DNA of 64,000 nucleotides from JAHRVQ01 sp051278195 (lineage in GTDB: Bacteria > Pseudomonadota > Gammaproteobacteria > Pseudomonadales > Azotimanducaceae), in assembly GCA_051278195.1 (NCBI GenBank), contig JBNMQM010000002.1, positions 1-64,000 of the forward strand. Reading direction: 5' to 3'. How positions within the stretch are numbered: the stretch's first letter is position 1; every line of letters begins with the position of its first letter. Below are positions 15,785 to 25,746 of the stretch, piece after piece. The position numbers were made by a program, and so were the translations under genes. A model generated the notes under the pieces. That model was not told the origin of the DNA. It did no database searches and saw nothing but the letters and a program-made list of their open reading frames with translations.

Positions 15785-17158
15785 TTGTCTCTACACCGAT
15801 CGAATTTCTACCTGCGCGTTTGCGCGCTGTTAAGCATCCTCGTTCTTTTGATTGCGCCCACTTATGCAGAAGTTGGTGAAGCCGAAAAAGACGAACTGAC
15901 CTTCGGCTTCATCAAGTTGACGGATATGGCGCCCATCGCTGTTGCCTATGAGCTGGGTTATTTCGAAGACGAAGGTCTATACGTCACGATCGAAGCCCAG
16001 GCGAACTGGAAAGTACTTCTTGATGGCGTCATTGACGGCAACTTGGATGGTGCACATATGCTGGCGGGCCAGCCGCTTGCTGCGACCATTGGCTTTGGCA
16101 CCGAGGCTCACATCGTGACACCGTTATCTATGGACTTGAATGGCAATGGAATCACTATGTCGAATGCAGTCTGGGCGGAAATGAAGCCCAACATTCCTAA
16201 GCAGCCTGACGGCCGCCCGGTGCACCCTATCAAGGCCGACTACTTAAAACCAGTGGTAGACCGATACCGATCAGAGGGCAAGCCGTTCAGAATGGGAATG
16301 GTATTTCCGGTCTCAACTCATAACTACGAGCTTCGTTACTGGCTAGCGGCAGGTGGAATCCATCCTGGCTTCTATGCGCCGCACAAGGGTGATAACAGTG
16401 GGCAGATTGATGCGGAAGTACTGTTGTCAGTAACCCCTCCGCCACAGATGCCGGCAACGCTCGAGGCTGGAACTATCCATGGTTACTGCGTAGGCGAGCC
16501 ATGGAATCAACAGGCTGTGTTTAAAGGCATTGGAGTGCCAGTCATCACTGATCACGAGATATGGAAAGGCAATCCGGAAAAAGTGTTTGGTATGACCCAA
16601 GAGTTCACTGAAAAGTACCCGAACACCACGGTCCGTGTTGTCAGAGCGTTAATACGCGCCGCCAAATGGCTGGACGAGAACGACAATGCTAATCGTATGG
16701 AGGCCGTAGAAATTTTGTCGCGCAGTGAATATGTTGGCGCTGACATAGAAGTCATCGCAAACAGTATGACGGGCACTTTTGAATACGAGAAGGGTGACAA
16801 GCGCAGCGTGCCTGATTTTAATGTGTTCTTTCGCTACAACGCGACTTATCCCTATTACTCGGATGCCATCTGGTACCTGACCCAGATGCGCCGCTGGGGT
16901 CAAATTTCGGAACCGAAGTCTGACGACTGGTATATGGATGTCGCCAAAAAAGTTTATCGACCCGATCTGTACCGTCTGGCTGCGGAGTCGTTGATTGATG
17001 AAGGGTTAATGTCGGCAGTAGAGTTTCCCAATTTTGGTTCCGAATCAGGCTTCAAGCCTGTGCAGGATGATTTTCTGGACAACATTCCTTACGACGGGTT
17101 TACCCCTAACGCTTATCTTAAGTCGCTAAAAATCGGTCTGAAGGATGAAGTGTTGTGA
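15785..17158 (+). CDS. nrtA: Periplasmic nitrate/nitrite-binding protein of ABC transporter
   Basis: NrtA captures nitrate in the periplasm for the NrtBD importer. The 457-residue precursor begins at a TTG supported by AAAGGAG seven bases upstream. A signal sequence follows (LRVCALLSILVLLIAPTYA), then the CmpA/NrtA fold: FGFIKLTDMAPIAVAYELGY, NLDGAHMLAGQPLAATIGFG, FPVSTHNYELRYWLAAGGIH, HGYCVGEPWNQQAVFKGIGV. No lipobox Cys is seen, so it is probably soluble. It shares family with NasS, and the two pairs of motifs align. The 15695-15784 stretch before it contains repeats of GTACCTAAA and a GGAAAG/CTTTCC stem. It overlaps nrtB by GTGA. Confidence 0.93.
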   Translation: MSLHRSNFYLRVCALLSILVLLIAPTYAEVGEAEKDELTFGFIKLTDMAPIAVAYELGYFEDEGLYVTIEAQANWKVLLDGVIDGNLDGAHMLAGQPLAATIGFGTEAHIVTPLSMDLNGNGITMSNAVWAEMKPNIPKQPDGRPVHPIKADYLKPVVDRYRSEGKPFRMGMVFPVSTHNYELRYWLAAGGIHPGFYAPHKGDNSGQIDAEVLLSVTPPPQMPATLEAGTIHGYCVGEPWNQQAVFKGIGVPVITDHEIWKGNPEKVFGMTQEFTEKYPNTTVRVVRALIRAAKWLDENDNANRMEAVEILSRSEYVGADIEVIANSMTGTFEYEKGDKRSVPDFNVFFRYNATYPYYSDAIWYLTQMRRWGQISEPKSDDWYMDVAKKVYRPDLYRLAAESLIDEGLMSAVEFPNFGSESGFKPVQDDFLDNIPYDGFTPNAYLKSLKIGLKDEVL

Positions 17159-18129
17159 GCGATGCGGCGGATCTACCACTAAGTAATCGAGAATTGCCAT
17201 CTCTGGACAGTTTTCTTGAACTGTTGGTTCTGCCGATGCTTGGCATTTTATTGTTTCTATTAGCCTGGCAAATGCTGGCCAGTAATATTGAAACGTCACT
17301 CGGTCAATTTCCCGGCCCGGGTGCAGTATGGGAACAGTCCAACTCGCTGTACGACGAACATTTGCGGGAGCGAGTAAAGGCCGAAAAATTTTATGAGCGC
17401 CAACACTTGCGGAACGAAGCGAAGTTAGCGCGTGATCCCAACGCGATTATCAAACTACGAAACTATACGGGTAAGCCGACATTTGTTGACCAGATATTCA
17501 CCAGTCTTATGACTGTGATGTTTGGTTTTTTCATCGCGTCGGTTATTGCTATACCGCTTGGTGTTGTCTGTGGCCTTAGTGAAAAAGCTTATCGGGCAAT
17601 TAACCCGATTATTCAGGTATTCAAACCAGTATCGCCTTTAGCGTGGTTACCATTGGTGACGATGGTCGTTTCCGCCCTCTATGTCACAGAGGATCCTTTT
17701 TTTCAAAAGTCCTTTGTTACGTCTGCTGTCACCGTGGCGCTTTGTTGTCTTTGGCCGACGGTTATTAATACTACGGTCGGTGTCGCTGGGATTGATAAAG
17801 ATCTAGTGGATGTTGGCAAGGTGATTAAATTGTCGCCGCTGACGCACGTGGTCAAAATCGTTCTACCGGCTTCAACACCCATGATCTTTACAGGCCTGCG
17901 ATTATCACTCGCAACAGGATGGATGGTGCTCATCGCAGCAGAAATGCTGGCGCAGAACCCCGGTCTCGGAAAATTTATCTGGGACGAATTTCAGAACGGA
18001 TCATCAGCTTCACTCGGCAGAATCATGGTGGCCGTTGTCACCATTGGCATTATCGGCTTTTTTCTAGACAGGGCGATGTTGTTCGTTCAGAGCCGTTTCT
18101 CCTGGGACAAACAGGCTGTCCTGCGATGA
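17155..18129 (+). CDS. nrtB: Nitrate ABC transporter permease
   Basis: This 324-residue inner-membrane permease starts at a GTG that overlaps the nrtA stop, with AAGGATG upstream. It has about six membrane segments (FLELLVLPMLGILLFLLAWQ, VMFGFFIASVIAIPLGVVCG, and others). A charged insert lies between the first two (residues about 55-105, ERVKAEKFYERQHLRNEAK), as is usual in proteobacterial NrtB. The cytoplasmic EAA-type loop contacting the ATPase lies around VGVAGIDKDLVDVGKVIKLS. The C-terminal part LATGWMVLIAAEMLAQNPGL is characteristic of SsuC/NrtB permeases. Confidence 0.93.
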   Translation: MSDAADLPLSNRELPSLDSFLELLVLPMLGILLFLLAWQMLASNIETSLGQFPGPGAVWEQSNSLYDEHLRERVKAEKFYERQHLRNEAKLARDPNAIIKLRNYTGKPTFVDQIFTSLMTVMFGFFIASVIAIPLGVVCGLSEKAYRAINPIIQVFKPVSPLAWLPLVTMVVSALYVTEDPFFQKSFVTSAVTVALCCLWPTVINTTVGVAGIDKDLVDVGKVIKLSPLTHVVKIVLPASTPMIFTGLRLSLATGWMVLIAAEMLAQNPGLGKFIWDEFQNGSSASLGRIMVAVVTIGIIGFFLDRAMLFVQSRFSWDKQAVLR

Positions 18130-18151
18130 CGAATATATTTGGAGATTTAAC

Positions 18152-19012
18152 ATGAGTGTATTTCTGGACATTAGCCAGATTGACAAGACCTTCGATACTG
18201 AATCCGGCCCCTTCTGTGCGCTCAGTCAGGTGGACCTGAAAATAACGGAAGGAGAATTTATTTCGCTGATTGGCCACTCTGGATGTGGTAAGTCAACAGT
18301 GCTGAACATTGTCGCAGGTTTGATGGCCGCGACAACGGGTGGGGTCATTTTAGAAGGACGCGAAATTACCGCACCCGGTCCGGATAGGGCAGTGGTTTTT
18401 CAAAACCATGCGCTAATGCCGTGGCTCACTGTTTTTGAGAATGTGGAGCTAGCGGTGTCATCGGTTTTTGCGAAAACTAAGAACAAGGCTGAGCGGCGGG
18501 AATGGATTCTGGAGAATCTGCGACTTGTGAACATGGAACATGCGCTCGGTAAATTGCCGAGTGAGATATCCGGCGGTATGAAGCAACGGGTTGGTATTGC
18601 CCGTGCCTTGGCCATGCAGCCAAGTGTCCTGCTGATGGACGAACCATTTGGCGCATTGGATGCGCTAACGCGCGCTCAATTGCAGGATAGCACCATGAAA
18701 ATTCACCAGGACCTTGGTAACACCGTCATCATGATTACTCATGACGTCGATGAAGCGGTGCTGTTGTCAGATCGTATCGTCATGATGACCAATGGACCGA
18801 GTGCAACGGTAGGACAGATTGTTGATGTGAATTTGCCGCGGCCACGCAATCGGTTAGCGCTGGCCGAAGACCCTACCTTTAACCACTGCAGACGACTGGT
18901 GCTGGATTTTCTATATTCGGAGCACTTGCTACCATCTGATGGCGATAAGGCTGTTGATAAGGCAAGCGCTCCTTTGCCCGTTAAATCTGACAATAAATCG
19001 AAAGCGGCCTAA
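18152..19012 (+). CDS. nrtD: Nitrate ABC transporter ATP-binding protein (NrtD/NasD type)
   Basis: The 286-residue ATPase powers NrtAB. Walker A is GHSGCGKST (about residue 46), the Q-loop is in VFQNHALMPWLTVFENV, the signature is EISGGMKQRVGIARALAM, Walker B is LLMDEPFGALD, and the H-loop is MITHDVDEAVLLSDRIV. It lacks the NrtA-like C-terminal extension of cyanobacterial NrtC, so the NrtD/NasD label fits better. GGAG precedes the ATG by 6-7 bases. The Lys/Ala-rich C-terminal tail is variable in the family. Confidence 0.93.
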   Translation: MSVFLDISQIDKTFDTESGPFCALSQVDLKITEGEFISLIGHSGCGKSTVLNIVAGLMAATTGGVILEGREITAPGPDRAVVFQNHALMPWLTVFENVELAVSSVFAKTKNKAERREWILENLRLVNMEHALGKLPSEISGGMKQRVGIARALAMQPSVLLMDEPFGALDALTRAQLQDSTMKIHQDLGNTVIMITHDVDEAVLLSDRIVMMTNGPSATVGQIVDVNLPRPRNRLALAEDPTFNHCRRLVLDFLYSEHLLPSDGDKAVDKASAPLPVKSDNKSKAA

Positions 19013-19015
19013 TAG

Positions 19016-20206
19016 ATGCGCTATTCAACGGCGATCATAGGTGGTGGCATGGCGGCGGCAAGACTACTGACCCAGCTAAAAGCGCTGTCCTATGAGGGCA
19101 GTGTGGTTGTCATCAGCGAGGAAAGCCACTTTGGCTACAACCGAGTATTGCTGCCTCAACTTCTGGGTGGCGATTGCACGCTGAACGACCTAATGACGGC
19201 GCCCCTTGAATCAGAATCTACTCACATAGTCAGTGACTGTATCGCTGAGGTTGTGGACCCACTGAATCGGATCATTCACACCAACCGTGGTGAATTTGAA
19301 TATCAAAACGTCGTTTTTGCGACAGGTTCGGCAGTGCCTGAACCTGTCTGTCTGCAAGGCGTTAAGGCAATTAACAAGATGGCACTGCGAACCCTCGCCG
19401 ACGCAGAACAATTACGCAGTTTGTTTACCCATTCGAGCCAGCAGCAGCGTACCGCCGTTATTTTAGGTGGCGGTTTACTCGGGTTAGAAGTCGGCAGCGC
19501 TTTGTTGCAGCTGGGACTGCGTGTGTGCGTGATACACCGTAGTGACAGGGTTTTGAATCGTCAATTAGATCATCGGGGCGCGCTCGCACTCGAACAAGAA
19601 CTCGAGGCTCAAGGGTTTGAGATTTATTTGAAGCGTGAGATCGCTGATGTTGACGTCGATGATGCAAACAATATCAAGAAGGTGCGGCTGAATGACGGCA
19701 CGACCATTGAATCTGATGTGTTGCTGCTCGCGACCGGAACTGAGCCGAGAACGGCCCTGGCGCGGAATTCAGGGGCAAGCTGTCAACGGGGAATCGTGGT
19801 TGATGCTGGGTTGGAAACGAGCCTTAAAGGGCATTTTGCGATTGGTGAATGTGCCGAATACCAAGGTGAGATTTGTGGTCTCGTCGCGCCGACCCATCTT
19901 CAGGCGGATGTATTGGCGCAGAATCTATGCGGTGACATCGCTCAGTACAAGCCTCCCGAGCATTTCACCCAGTTGAAAGTGGGCGGCACCGAGCTGTTCT
20001 CAGCAGGTGATCTATCGGCCGGTGATCAGGAAGTGTGTATCCGCAGTTCTGACAACAAAATCTATCGGCGATTGAATTTTAGCCAGCAAACATTAACGGG
20101 TGCGGTTTTCTTCGGCGATATCACTGGCGCTAGTGCCATCAAACAATATTTAGGACAAGTGGTGAATGAGCCGTCTGTCCGTGAACAGTTGGCCTTTGGT
20201 CTTTAA
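19016..20206 (+). CDS. FAD/NAD(P)-dependent oxidoreductase of the nas operon
   Basis: This 396-residue flavoprotein of the rubredoxin-reductase/NirB-N-terminal type has the FAD fingerprint AIIGGGMAAARLLTQL at the N-terminus, FATGSAVPEP, the NAD-binding VILGGGLLGLEVGSALLQLG near residue 150, and FAIGECAEY for flavin. It parallels NasC of Klebsiella and Bacillus NasB-type electron-transfer subunits, so I infer that it passes electrons from NAD(P)H to NasA. It lies 3 bases after nrtD and 16 bases before nirB. It resembles the N-terminal half of nirB next to it, and one may derive from the other by duplication. Confidence 0.85.
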   Translation: MRYSTAIIGGGMAAARLLTQLKALSYEGSVVVISEESHFGYNRVLLPQLLGGDCTLNDLMTAPLESESTHIVSDCIAEVVDPLNRIIHTNRGEFEYQNVVFATGSAVPEPVCLQGVKAINKMALRTLADAEQLRSLFTHSSQQQRTAVILGGGLLGLEVGSALLQLGLRVCVIHRSDRVLNRQLDHRGALALEQELEAQGFEIYLKREIADVDVDDANNIKKVRLNDGTTIESDVLLLATGTEPRTALARNSGASCQRGIVVDAGLETSLKGHFAIGECAEYQGEICGLVAPTHLQADVLAQNLCGDIAQYKPPEHFTQLKVGGTELFSAGDLSAGDQEVCIRSSDNKIYRRLNFSQQTLTGAVFFGDITGASAIKQYLGQVVNEPSVREQLAFGL

Positions 20207-20222
20207 CACTTAGGAAGTACTT

Positions 20223-22739
20223 ATGCAAAAAGCAGACGTTGTGGTCGTAGGTAATGGCATGGTTGGGCACCATTTTGTTGAAAGTCTTAATAATATTTCA
20301 CCTGCTCTCTCGATCACCGTGTTGGGTGAGGAGAATGCCCCCGCCTATGATCGCGTGCACTTATCAGACGTCTTTGCCGGAACAGATCCATCTGACCTCG
20401 CTTTGACTGATGAACTCGCATATCGCTGCATAGGCGTGACAGCACATTTTGGTGACCGGGTCACTCACATAGACACCGAAGCGAAGCAGGTCACGGCGGC
20501 GTCTGGTCTGAGAGTTGAGTATGACAAGCTGGTATTGGCGACCGGCTCGTACCCCTTTGTTCCCCCTATTCCCGGTTTTGATCTTCCTAAGTGTCTGGTT
20601 TATCGCACCCTGGATGATCTGGTTGCGATTCGCAGCGCCGCCAAGAACGCTCGCCGCGGGGTGGTCGTTGGCGGCGGTTTACTCGGCCTTGAGTGTGCCA
20701 ATGCACTGAGAAATCTTGGCCTTGAAACCCATGTGGTGGAATTTGCCCCAGGTCTAATGGGGGTTCAACTAGACGAAACCGGAAGCGCTACGTTGCGATC
20801 AAAAATTGAAGATCTTGGTTTAACGGTCCACACCAACACCGCAACACAAAGCATTGAGCAGCACGAAGATGGCTCCTTGATCATGAATTTCGCTGGTGGG
20901 GCTGCATTGCAGACCGATCTGATTGTGTTCTCTGCGGGTATTCGGCCTAGCGATCAGCTGGCAAAAGAAACAGGCCTAGCTATTGGTGAGCGTGGTGGGG
21001 TTGTTATTGACGATTCGTGCGCCACAAGCCATGCAGACGTCTTTGCCATTGGTGAATGTGCGCTCTATGACGGACGAATCTTCGGTCTAGTTGCGCCTGG
21101 CTATCGCATGGCGGAAGTTGCCGCAAGCCAGGTGTCCGGAGGAACAGAAACCTTTCAGGGTGCTGATATGAGCACCAAGCTGAAGTTGTTAGGTGTTGAG
21201 GTTGGCTCCGTAGGAGATGCGCATGGCAAAGCAGAGGGGTCTCAATGCTTCACGTTTTCTGATCCTATTAAAAAAGCCTACATGCGGATGAATGTGGACA
21301 ATAACTCCAGCAAGGTGACAGGCGCGGTGCTGGTTGGCGATTGTTCGCGCTATGACACGTTGCTGCAGTACTACCTGAACGAACTGCCATTACCAGAAGA
21401 TCCAACTTCGCTGTTGGTTAGCGGCGCTGGTGGTGTTGAAATATCTGCCTCTATGCTCCCCGACACCGCGACTATTTGCTCATGTCACAACGTATCGAAG
21501 GGTGTCATCACTGGTTGTATCGAGGCAGGCTGCATGGACCTGGGTGAACTCAAGGCAGAAACCAAGGCGAGTACCGGCTGCGGGGGTTGTGCCGCTTTAT
21601 TAAAATCAACGTTCGAGTCCGAACTCGAGGCGCGCGGGCTAGAAGTTGACCGTTCTCTATGCGAACACTTCGGCCACACTCGTCAGGCACTATTTCATAT
21701 TTGTCAGGTAGAGGGCATCAGTCAGTTCGCTGATCTGATCTCGCAGCACGGCAGAGGCAAAGGGTGTGATATCTGCAAGCCTGTCGCTGCGTCAATTTTT
21801 GCCTCGCTGTACAACGAGCATGTGTTGGAAAAACCTCACGTTGGACTGCAAGACACCAATGATCATGTATTGGCCAATATGCAAAAAAACGGAACTTACT
21901 CAGTGGTGCCCCGAATACCTGGCGGGATAATAACGCCTGATAAGTTGATTGCGATTGGCGCTGTCGGAAAAAAGTACGACCTGTATACAAAAATTACAGG
22001 TGGACAGCGCATAGATTTGTTTGGTGCGCAGATTCATGAATTGCCCGCAATCTGGCATGAGTTGATTCAAGCTGGCTTTGAAACGGGTCACGCTTATGGC
22101 AAGTCTTTAAGAACGGTCAAGTCTTGCGTGGGTAGTACTTGGTGTCGCTACGGCGTCCAGGATTCAGTTGCCATGGCGCTCCTTCTTGAGGATCGCTACA
22201 AAGGTCTGCGGTCGCCACACAAACTAAAGATGGCTGTCTCGGGGTGCACCCGCGAATGTGCCGAAGCGCAAAGTAAAGATGTCGGAGTTATTGCGACAGA
22301 GAATGGCTGGAACCTCTTTGTTGGTGGCAACGGTGGCATGCGGCCTCGGCATGCTGACCTATTTGCGACTGACCTGGATGACAACACGCTCTTACTCTAC
22401 ATCGATCGCTTCCTGATGTTTTACGTCCGCACCGCGGATCGATTGCAACGAACTTCAGTCTGGTTGGAATCGCTTGATGGCGGTTTGGACTACGCGCGGG
22501 AAGTGGTCATCGACGACAGTTTAGGTATTTGCGCTGAGCTGGAAGCGCAGATGAATAATGTGGTTGGCACCTACCAGTGCGAATGGAAGTCGACGCTTGG
22601 TGATAAGGAAAAATTGAAGCGCTTCAGGCAGTTTGTTAACACTGATGAATCGGACCCGGATGTTGTCTTTGTTCGAGAGCGCGGGCAACGCCGGCCAGCG
22701 ACGGAAGACGAGCTGGCGCTAGCGGCTAAGGCAATCTGA
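20223..22739 (+). CDS. nirB: Assimilatory nitrite reductase (NAD(P)H), large subunit
   Basis: NirB reduces nitrite to ammonium with six electrons from NAD(P)H. The 838 residues cover, in order, FAD- and NAD-binding domains (VVVGNGMVGHHFVESL, VVVGGGLLGLECANALRNLG), a BFD-like [2Fe-2S] site (CSCHNVSKG with GCGGCAALL), a ferredoxin-like half, and the siroheme/[4Fe-4S] domain with CVGSTWCRYG and SGCTRECAEAQ (Cys-x5-Cys and Cys-x3-Cys). The length matches the family. The stop overlaps the nirD start (TGATG). It acts in the cytoplasm and needs the siroheme route served by the cobA gene in the same operon. Confidence 0.96.
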   Translation: MQKADVVVVGNGMVGHHFVESLNNISPALSITVLGEENAPAYDRVHLSDVFAGTDPSDLALTDELAYRCIGVTAHFGDRVTHIDTEAKQVTAASGLRVEYDKLVLATGSYPFVPPIPGFDLPKCLVYRTLDDLVAIRSAAKNARRGVVVGGGLLGLECANALRNLGLETHVVEFAPGLMGVQLDETGSATLRSKIEDLGLTVHTNTATQSIEQHEDGSLIMNFAGGAALQTDLIVFSAGIRPSDQLAKETGLAIGERGGVVIDDSCATSHADVFAIGECALYDGRIFGLVAPGYRMAEVAASQVSGGTETFQGADMSTKLKLLGVEVGSVGDAHGKAEGSQCFTFSDPIKKAYMRMNVDNNSSKVTGAVLVGDCSRYDTLLQYYLNELPLPEDPTSLLVSGAGGVEISASMLPDTATICSCHNVSKGVITGCIEAGCMDLGELKAETKASTGCGGCAALLKSTFESELEARGLEVDRSLCEHFGHTRQALFHICQVEGISQFADLISQHGRGKGCDICKPVAASIFASLYNEHVLEKPHVGLQDTNDHVLANMQKNGTYSVVPRIPGGIITPDKLIAIGAVGKKYDLYTKITGGQRIDLFGAQIHELPAIWHELIQAGFETGHAYGKSLRTVKSCVGSTWCRYGVQDSVAMALLLEDRYKGLRSPHKLKMAVSGCTRECAEAQSKDVGVIATENGWNLFVGGNGGMRPRHADLFATDLDDNTLLLYIDRFLMFYVRTADRLQRTSVWLESLDGGLDYAREVVIDDSLGICAELEAQMNNVVGTYQCEWKSTLGDKEKLKRFRQFVNTDESDPDVVFVRERGQRRPATEDELALAAKAI

Positions 22740-23083
22740 TGGCGACTACGAATTTGATGAGACCGTTAACTGTATGCATTACTGCCGATCTGGTTCCTCA
22801 TTCCGGCGTCGCTGTCAAAGTAGGCGAGCAGCAGCTTGCTGTGTTCTACATGCCAGACGAGTCACCGCAGATTTATGTCATGGATAACTATGATCCCATT
22901 GGTCGGGCCAATGTGATGTCACGAGGAATCCTGGGTGACATCAAGGGTGAACTCGTGGTGGCAGCACCTCTGTATAAGCAACATTTCCGGCTCTGTACTG
23001 GTGTCTGTGTTGAAGATGAGGGTGTTTCTGTTGCAGTCTTCAAATCAGCAATCATCGATGACAGTGTTGTCGTCTGGCTGTGA
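22739..23083 (+). CDS. nirD: Nitrite reductase (NAD(P)H), small subunit
   Basis: The 114-residue NirD has a Rieske-type beta fold without the Cys/His cluster ligands (LAVFYMPDESPQIYVMDNYD, SRGILGDIKGELVVAAPLYK, FRLCTGVCVEDEGVSVAVFK), as usual for this subunit. It partners NirB. The start overlaps the nirB stop, and its stop overlaps the nasA GTG start, so the three are probably translationally coupled. Confidence 0.93.
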   Translation: MATTNLMRPLTVCITADLVPHSGVAVKVGEQQLAVFYMPDESPQIYVMDNYDPIGRANVMSRGILGDIKGELVVAAPLYKQHFRLCTGVCVEDEGVSVAVFKSAIIDDSVVVWL

Positions 23084-25746
23084 ATACCATTCGAACAACT
23101 TGCCCCTATTGTGGTGTGGGCTGCGGGGTTGAAGCCCGCGTCAAAAACGATCGCATCATCGGTGTTTCTGGAGACGAACATCATCCGGCTAATAGTGGTC
23201 GGTTGTGTGTTAAAGGTACTTCGCTTGTCGATACCCAATCAGACGAAGGTAGACTGCTATATCCGCAGGTTGATGGACAACGTACTGCATGGGACAGTGC
23301 GACGCGTCATGTCGCGGAAAGGTTTCAACAAACCGTTGACCAATTCGGACCGGACTCGATTGCCTTCTACTTGTCCGGGCAACTTCTGACGGAAGATTAC
23401 TATGTAGCCAACAAGTTAATGAAGGGGTTCATTGGTAGTTCAAACGTTGACACAAATTCAAGACTTTGTATGTCCTCAGCCGTCGCCGCTTACAAACGTG
23501 CTTTCGGCGAGGATGTTGTTCCTTGTAACTATGAAGATATAGAAACAGCCGATTTACTGGTCCTTGTCGGATCTAACGCTGCCTGGGCGCATCCGGTGAT
23601 CTATCAAAAGATAGTTGCCGCTGTCGCCGACAGGGGGGCCAAAGTGGTTGTTATCGATCCGAGGCGAACAGCAACCTGTGATGTTGCGACATCTCACCTG
23701 GCGATTAACCCGGGCACGGACACAACGCTTTTTAATGGCTTGCTACGCTACATCAAAGGACACGGGCAGCTGGATCGTGAATATATCGAGGCGCATACGT
23801 CCGGCTTTAGTGAAGCATTACAGGCGGCTGGCGACAGCGTGCAACAGGTGGCAGAAAAAACGGGACTGCAGCAGGACCAAGTCAGGGGCTTCTATGAAAT
23901 GTTTTGTCAGACCAGGCGCGTCATCACGCTTTATTCGCAAGGCGTCAATCAGTCGGCAGATGGTACCGACAAATGTAACGCCATTATCAACTGTCATCTG
24001 GCAACTGGCAGGGTCGGTAAGCCTGGCGCAGGCCCATTTTCGCTGACAGGCCAGCCGAATGCCATGGGTGGTCGGGAAGTGGGTGGTATGGCAAACCAGC
24101 TAGCAGCGCATTTAGGATTTGGTGACTTGGACCGTGACCTATTGCAGCGGTTCTGGAATGCACCGCGTCTGGTGTCCGGCCCTGGTGCAATGGCTGTTGA
24201 TATGTTTGAACAGATCGCGGTGGGAAAAATTCGCGCGATCTGGATTATGGCGACAAACCCTGTGGTCAGCTTGCCGGGCTCCGGAGAGGTTGCAAAAGCT
24301 CTGCGCAACTGTCCTTTTGTTGTCGTCTCGGACGTTTCGGCTACAACCGATACCACTCAATATGCTGATGTACTTTTGCCTGCCTGTGGTTGGGGCGAAA
24401 AAGACGGCACTGTAACAAACTCAGAACGGTGCATCTCGCGGCAGCGGGCATTAGTTTCCCCGCCAGGAGAAGCGAGGCCCGACTGGCAGATTATTTGTGA
24501 CGTTGCTTCTCACATGGGGTACGGTCAGGCGTTTGGGTTCCAGTCTTCCCATCAGATTTTTTGTGAGCATGCTCGACTATCTGGTTTTGAAAACGATGGC
24601 GGGCGGCTGTTTGATATTTCATCCGTCGCCGACCTCGACAAGTCTGCCTTCGACACGATGGCACCTTTCCATTGGCCAGCAGATGGACAGCCTTTTAAGG
24701 CAGGGCAATACCAGACCGATGACCGGCGAGCCCGGTTCATTCCGATTCATCTTCGTGATCTCGCGGCAACTGGCCAATATATTCTGAACACCGGACGCAT
24801 CCGGGATCAATGGCACACCATGACCCGAACCGGTGTTGCTGAAAAATTGTTCAAGCACCAATCCCAGCCATGGTTGGAAATGGCTTTAGAGGATTCTGCC
24901 GCGTTATCGGTAGAAACGGGCGACCTTGTTGCTGTGTCCAGCGCTGTAGGCTCTGCTTTGTTGCCAGTGCGAGTTGCCTCGGCAATGCAACCTGGACAGG
25001 TATTTTTGCCAATGCACTGGAACTTTCAATTTGCGAGTTCGGGCAGCGTCAACCAGCTGGTGGCACCATTAACTGATCCCATATCCGGTCAACCTGAGTT
25101 AAAACTGACATCAGTGGAAATCACAAGAGCCGATGTGGTCAGGTGGCTTCAGATTAGTTCAGCCATGAGGCTGCCACCGACATTGCTCGATCATACCAAC
25201 ATGAGCTTTTGGTCTTTGGGGCGCAGTGAACTTGGGTTTGTGCATAACATTGCACTCAGTCCCACTATTGCTCTGAAAGACAACACTCATTTGCAGGACA
25301 ACGCTCTTTTGGCAGAAAACACAGTCGAGCAAGTTGTCGAAGAGTTGCAGCGCATTTACAACACCAACCGGCGTGTCAGCTTTGTCGATTCAATATCTAA
25401 TTGTGTTCGGGTCCGTGGCTTTCGAGGCAACACGCTCGAATGGACCGTTTTGACCACAGAGCGTTTGGGTCAGGACGCCATTCCGGTTCAACCAGACAAT
25501 GCGGACTGGAGAGCTTTATCTATGTTGGCACTGAGCGACGAGGCAATATCTCCGCGGGTATGTACTTGTTTTGAAGTATCTAGTCTCAGTATTCGAAACG
25601 CATACTTGCAGGGCGCACATACCACTGAGGACCTGAGTAAGGCACTAAAGTGTGGTACGAACTGTGGTTCGTGCTTGCCTGAAATTAACAGAATCGTTAA
25701 GGCGTTAGACGGTGAAATAAAACAAGCGGCAGGAGCAAGCTTATGA
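23080..25746 (+). CDS. nasA: Assimilatory nitrate reductase catalytic subunit
   Basis: NasA is a cytoplasmic molybdopterin (bis-MGD) enzyme reducing nitrate to nitrite. The 888-residue protein starts at a GTG overlapping nirD. The N-terminal [4Fe-4S] motif is CPYCGVGCGVEARV with the fourth Cys in SGRLCVKG. Molybdopterin-domain segments follow (GSNAAWAHPVIYQKI, ATNPVVSLPGSGEV, DVLLPACGWGEKDGTVTNSE). The MoCo dinucleotide-binding C-terminal domain contains NTGRIRDQWHTMTRTG. Beyond it is a BFD-like [2Fe-2S] tail (VCTCFEVSSL, CGTNCGSCLPEI) found in many NasA proteins and likely the electron entry point. It overlaps cobA by ATGA. Confidence 0.96.
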   Translation: MNTIRTTCPYCGVGCGVEARVKNDRIIGVSGDEHHPANSGRLCVKGTSLVDTQSDEGRLLYPQVDGQRTAWDSATRHVAERFQQTVDQFGPDSIAFYLSGQLLTEDYYVANKLMKGFIGSSNVDTNSRLCMSSAVAAYKRAFGEDVVPCNYEDIETADLLVLVGSNAAWAHPVIYQKIVAAVADRGAKVVVIDPRRTATCDVATSHLAINPGTDTTLFNGLLRYIKGHGQLDREYIEAHTSGFSEALQAAGDSVQQVAEKTGLQQDQVRGFYEMFCQTRRVITLYSQGVNQSADGTDKCNAIINCHLATGRVGKPGAGPFSLTGQPNAMGGREVGGMANQLAAHLGFGDLDRDLLQRFWNAPRLVSGPGAMAVDMFEQIAVGKIRAIWIMATNPVVSLPGSGEVAKALRNCPFVVVSDVSATTDTTQYADVLLPACGWGEKDGTVTNSERCISRQRALVSPPGEARPDWQIICDVASHMGYGQAFGFQSSHQIFCEHARLSGFENDGGRLFDISSVADLDKSAFDTMAPFHWPADGQPFKAGQYQTDDRRARFIPIHLRDLAATGQYILNTGRIRDQWHTMTRTGVAEKLFKHQSQPWLEMALEDSAALSVETGDLVAVSSAVGSALLPVRVASAMQPGQVFLPMHWNFQFASSGSVNQLVAPLTDPISGQPELKLTSVEITRADVVRWLQISSAMRLPPTLLDHTNMSFWSLGRSELGFVHNIALSPTIALKDNTHLQDNALLAENTVEQVVEELQRIYNTNRRVSFVDSISNCVRVRGFRGNTLEWTVLTTERLGQDAIPVQPDNADWRALSMLALSDEAISPRVCTCFEVSSLSIRNAYLQGAHTTEDLSKALKCGTNCGSCLPEINRIVKALDGEIKQAAGASL